Assembly: GCA_038961845.1 (NCBI GenBank)
Contig: CP152408.1
Span: 310,001-374,000, forward strand
Reading direction: 5' to 3'
Length of the DNA stretch: 64,000 nucleotides
DNA from: Xylophilus sp. GW821-FHT01B05
Lineage (GTDB): Bacteria > Pseudomonadota > Gammaproteobacteria > Burkholderiales > Burkholderiaceae_C
The notes under the pieces were generated by a model. It had not been told where the DNA came from. It searched no databases and saw only the letters and a program-made list of their open reading frames with translations. Positions 63,617 through 64,000 of this stretch are shown one piece after another. The stretch's first letter is position 1. The number at the start of each line of letters is the position of its first letter. The position numbers and the translations under genes were made by a program.

Positions 63617-64000
63617 ATGCTCATTGCCCAGCTCTCCGACATGCACGTGCGCCCCGCGGGCCAGCTCTACCAGGGCGTGGTCGATTCCAACCGCATGTTC
63701 CAGGAGGCGATAGCGCACCTGTACCAGCTCGATCGCCGGCCGGACCTGGTGCTGCTCACGGGTGACCTGGTGGACATGGGCGACGCCGCGGAATACGCCA
63801 TGGTGCGTACGCTGCTGGCCGGGCTGGACATTCCCTATCTGGTGATCCCCGGCAACCACGACGAGCGCGAAGCCTTTCGCACCGCCTTTGCCGACCACGC
63901 CTACCTGCCGGCGGCCGGCCCGCTGCACTACTGCGTGGATAGCTACCCGGTGCGCATCATCGGCCTGGACTCTTGCGTGCCGGGCAAGCACCACGGCCAT
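63617..64000 (+). CDS. Metallophosphoesterase, 3',5'-cyclic-AMP phosphodiesterase-like (partial)
   Basis: The 5' part (128 codons) of a CpdA-like enzyme, cut by the right window edge. The first three metal motifs are visible: AQLSDMHVRPAG, LLTGDLVDMGD and VIPGNHDERE, followed by YCVDSYPVRIIGLDSCVPGK and a HGH-type sequence at the edge. Class III cyclic nucleotide phosphodiesterases share this order. ATG 63617 matches the usual start; an in-frame ATG at 63584 would add 11 residues. Neither has a strong ribosome site. Confidence 0.85.
   Translation, partial: MLIAQLSDMHVRPAGQLYQGVVDSNRMFQEAIAHLYQLDRRPDLVLLTGDLVDMGDAAEYAMVRTLLAGLDIPYLVIPGNHDEREAFRTAFADHAYLPAAGPLHYCVDSYPVRIIGLDSCVPGKHHGH

Overview
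The window looks like chromosomal DNA of a GC-rich betaproteobacterium, most likely a member of the Comamonadaceae (Acidovorax/Variovorax-like). The reasons are the strong G/C bias at third codon positions, several Bug-type solute-binding proteins, a minCDE operon of betaproteobacterial type, GTP-dependent PEP carboxykinase, a fused fructose PTS protein, and many short palindromic intergenic repeats of the sort that litter Comamonadaceae genomes. The genus is inference. I saw no tRNA, rRNA, CRISPR, phage or intact insertion sequence.

Layout. 1-3.3 kb: minus-strand genes for a saccharopine-dehydrogenase-like oxidoreductase, a D-amino-acid-dehydrogenase-like flavoenzyme and the start of an amino-acid binding protein. 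3.5-5.6 kb: acetoacetate-CoA ligase, carrying a dispersed repeat inside its reading frame. 6.1-11.5 kb: a LysR regulator divergent from a complete ABC importer (permease, ATPase, binding protein, permease) that ends in an overlapping LOG-like gene. 12.1-16.8 kb: a D-amino-acid salvage locus (N-carbamoyl-D-amino-acid amidohydrolase, LysR, Bug protein, N-acyl-D-amino-acid deacylase). 16.8-23.4 kb: IclR and flavin-reductase-like genes divergent from a Bug/RidA/lactonase-like/FAH/HpaH/HpaI operon, which resembles the lower part of a meta-cleavage route without its upper half. 23.4-26.3 kb: an EamA exporter, and a TetR regulator divergent from an MFS transporter. 26.3-33.5 kb: a LacI-family repressor with clear operators and a fructose PTS operon ending in a shikimate-dehydrogenase-like gene. 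33.7-35.5 kb: minCDE. 35.6-44.1 kb: glutamine amidotransferase, flavin reductase, phosphoesterase, LysR, small membrane proteins, pckG and recQ. 44.3-57.7 kb: a large histidine-utilisation (hut) region with two transporters, two regulators and the five-step HutH-HutU-HutI-HutF-HutG route. 57.7-63.1 kb: a LysR-controlled module (aminotransferase, Bug protein, M20 deacylase, AEC permease) of visibly different base texture. 63.1-64 kb: a DCC-family protein and the start of a cyclic-nucleotide-phosphodiesterase-like gene.

How it works together. Most of the window is scavenging and catabolism of amino acids and related acids, with each uptake system beside its enzymes and regulator. Histidine can be taken to glutamate plus formate, D-amino-acid derivatives to free D-amino acids, fructose to fructose 1,6-bisphosphate, and acids to pyruvate and a semialdehyde. 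Many neighbouring genes overlap by ATGA or similar junctions, which suggests translational coupling. Three families of non-coding repeats sit at gene ends: a roughly 50-bp palindromic element (8 copies, one inside a gene), a roughly 80-bp hairpin element (3 copies, one inside the hut transporter operon) and a roughly 0.5-kb element (2 copies, both between convergent genes).
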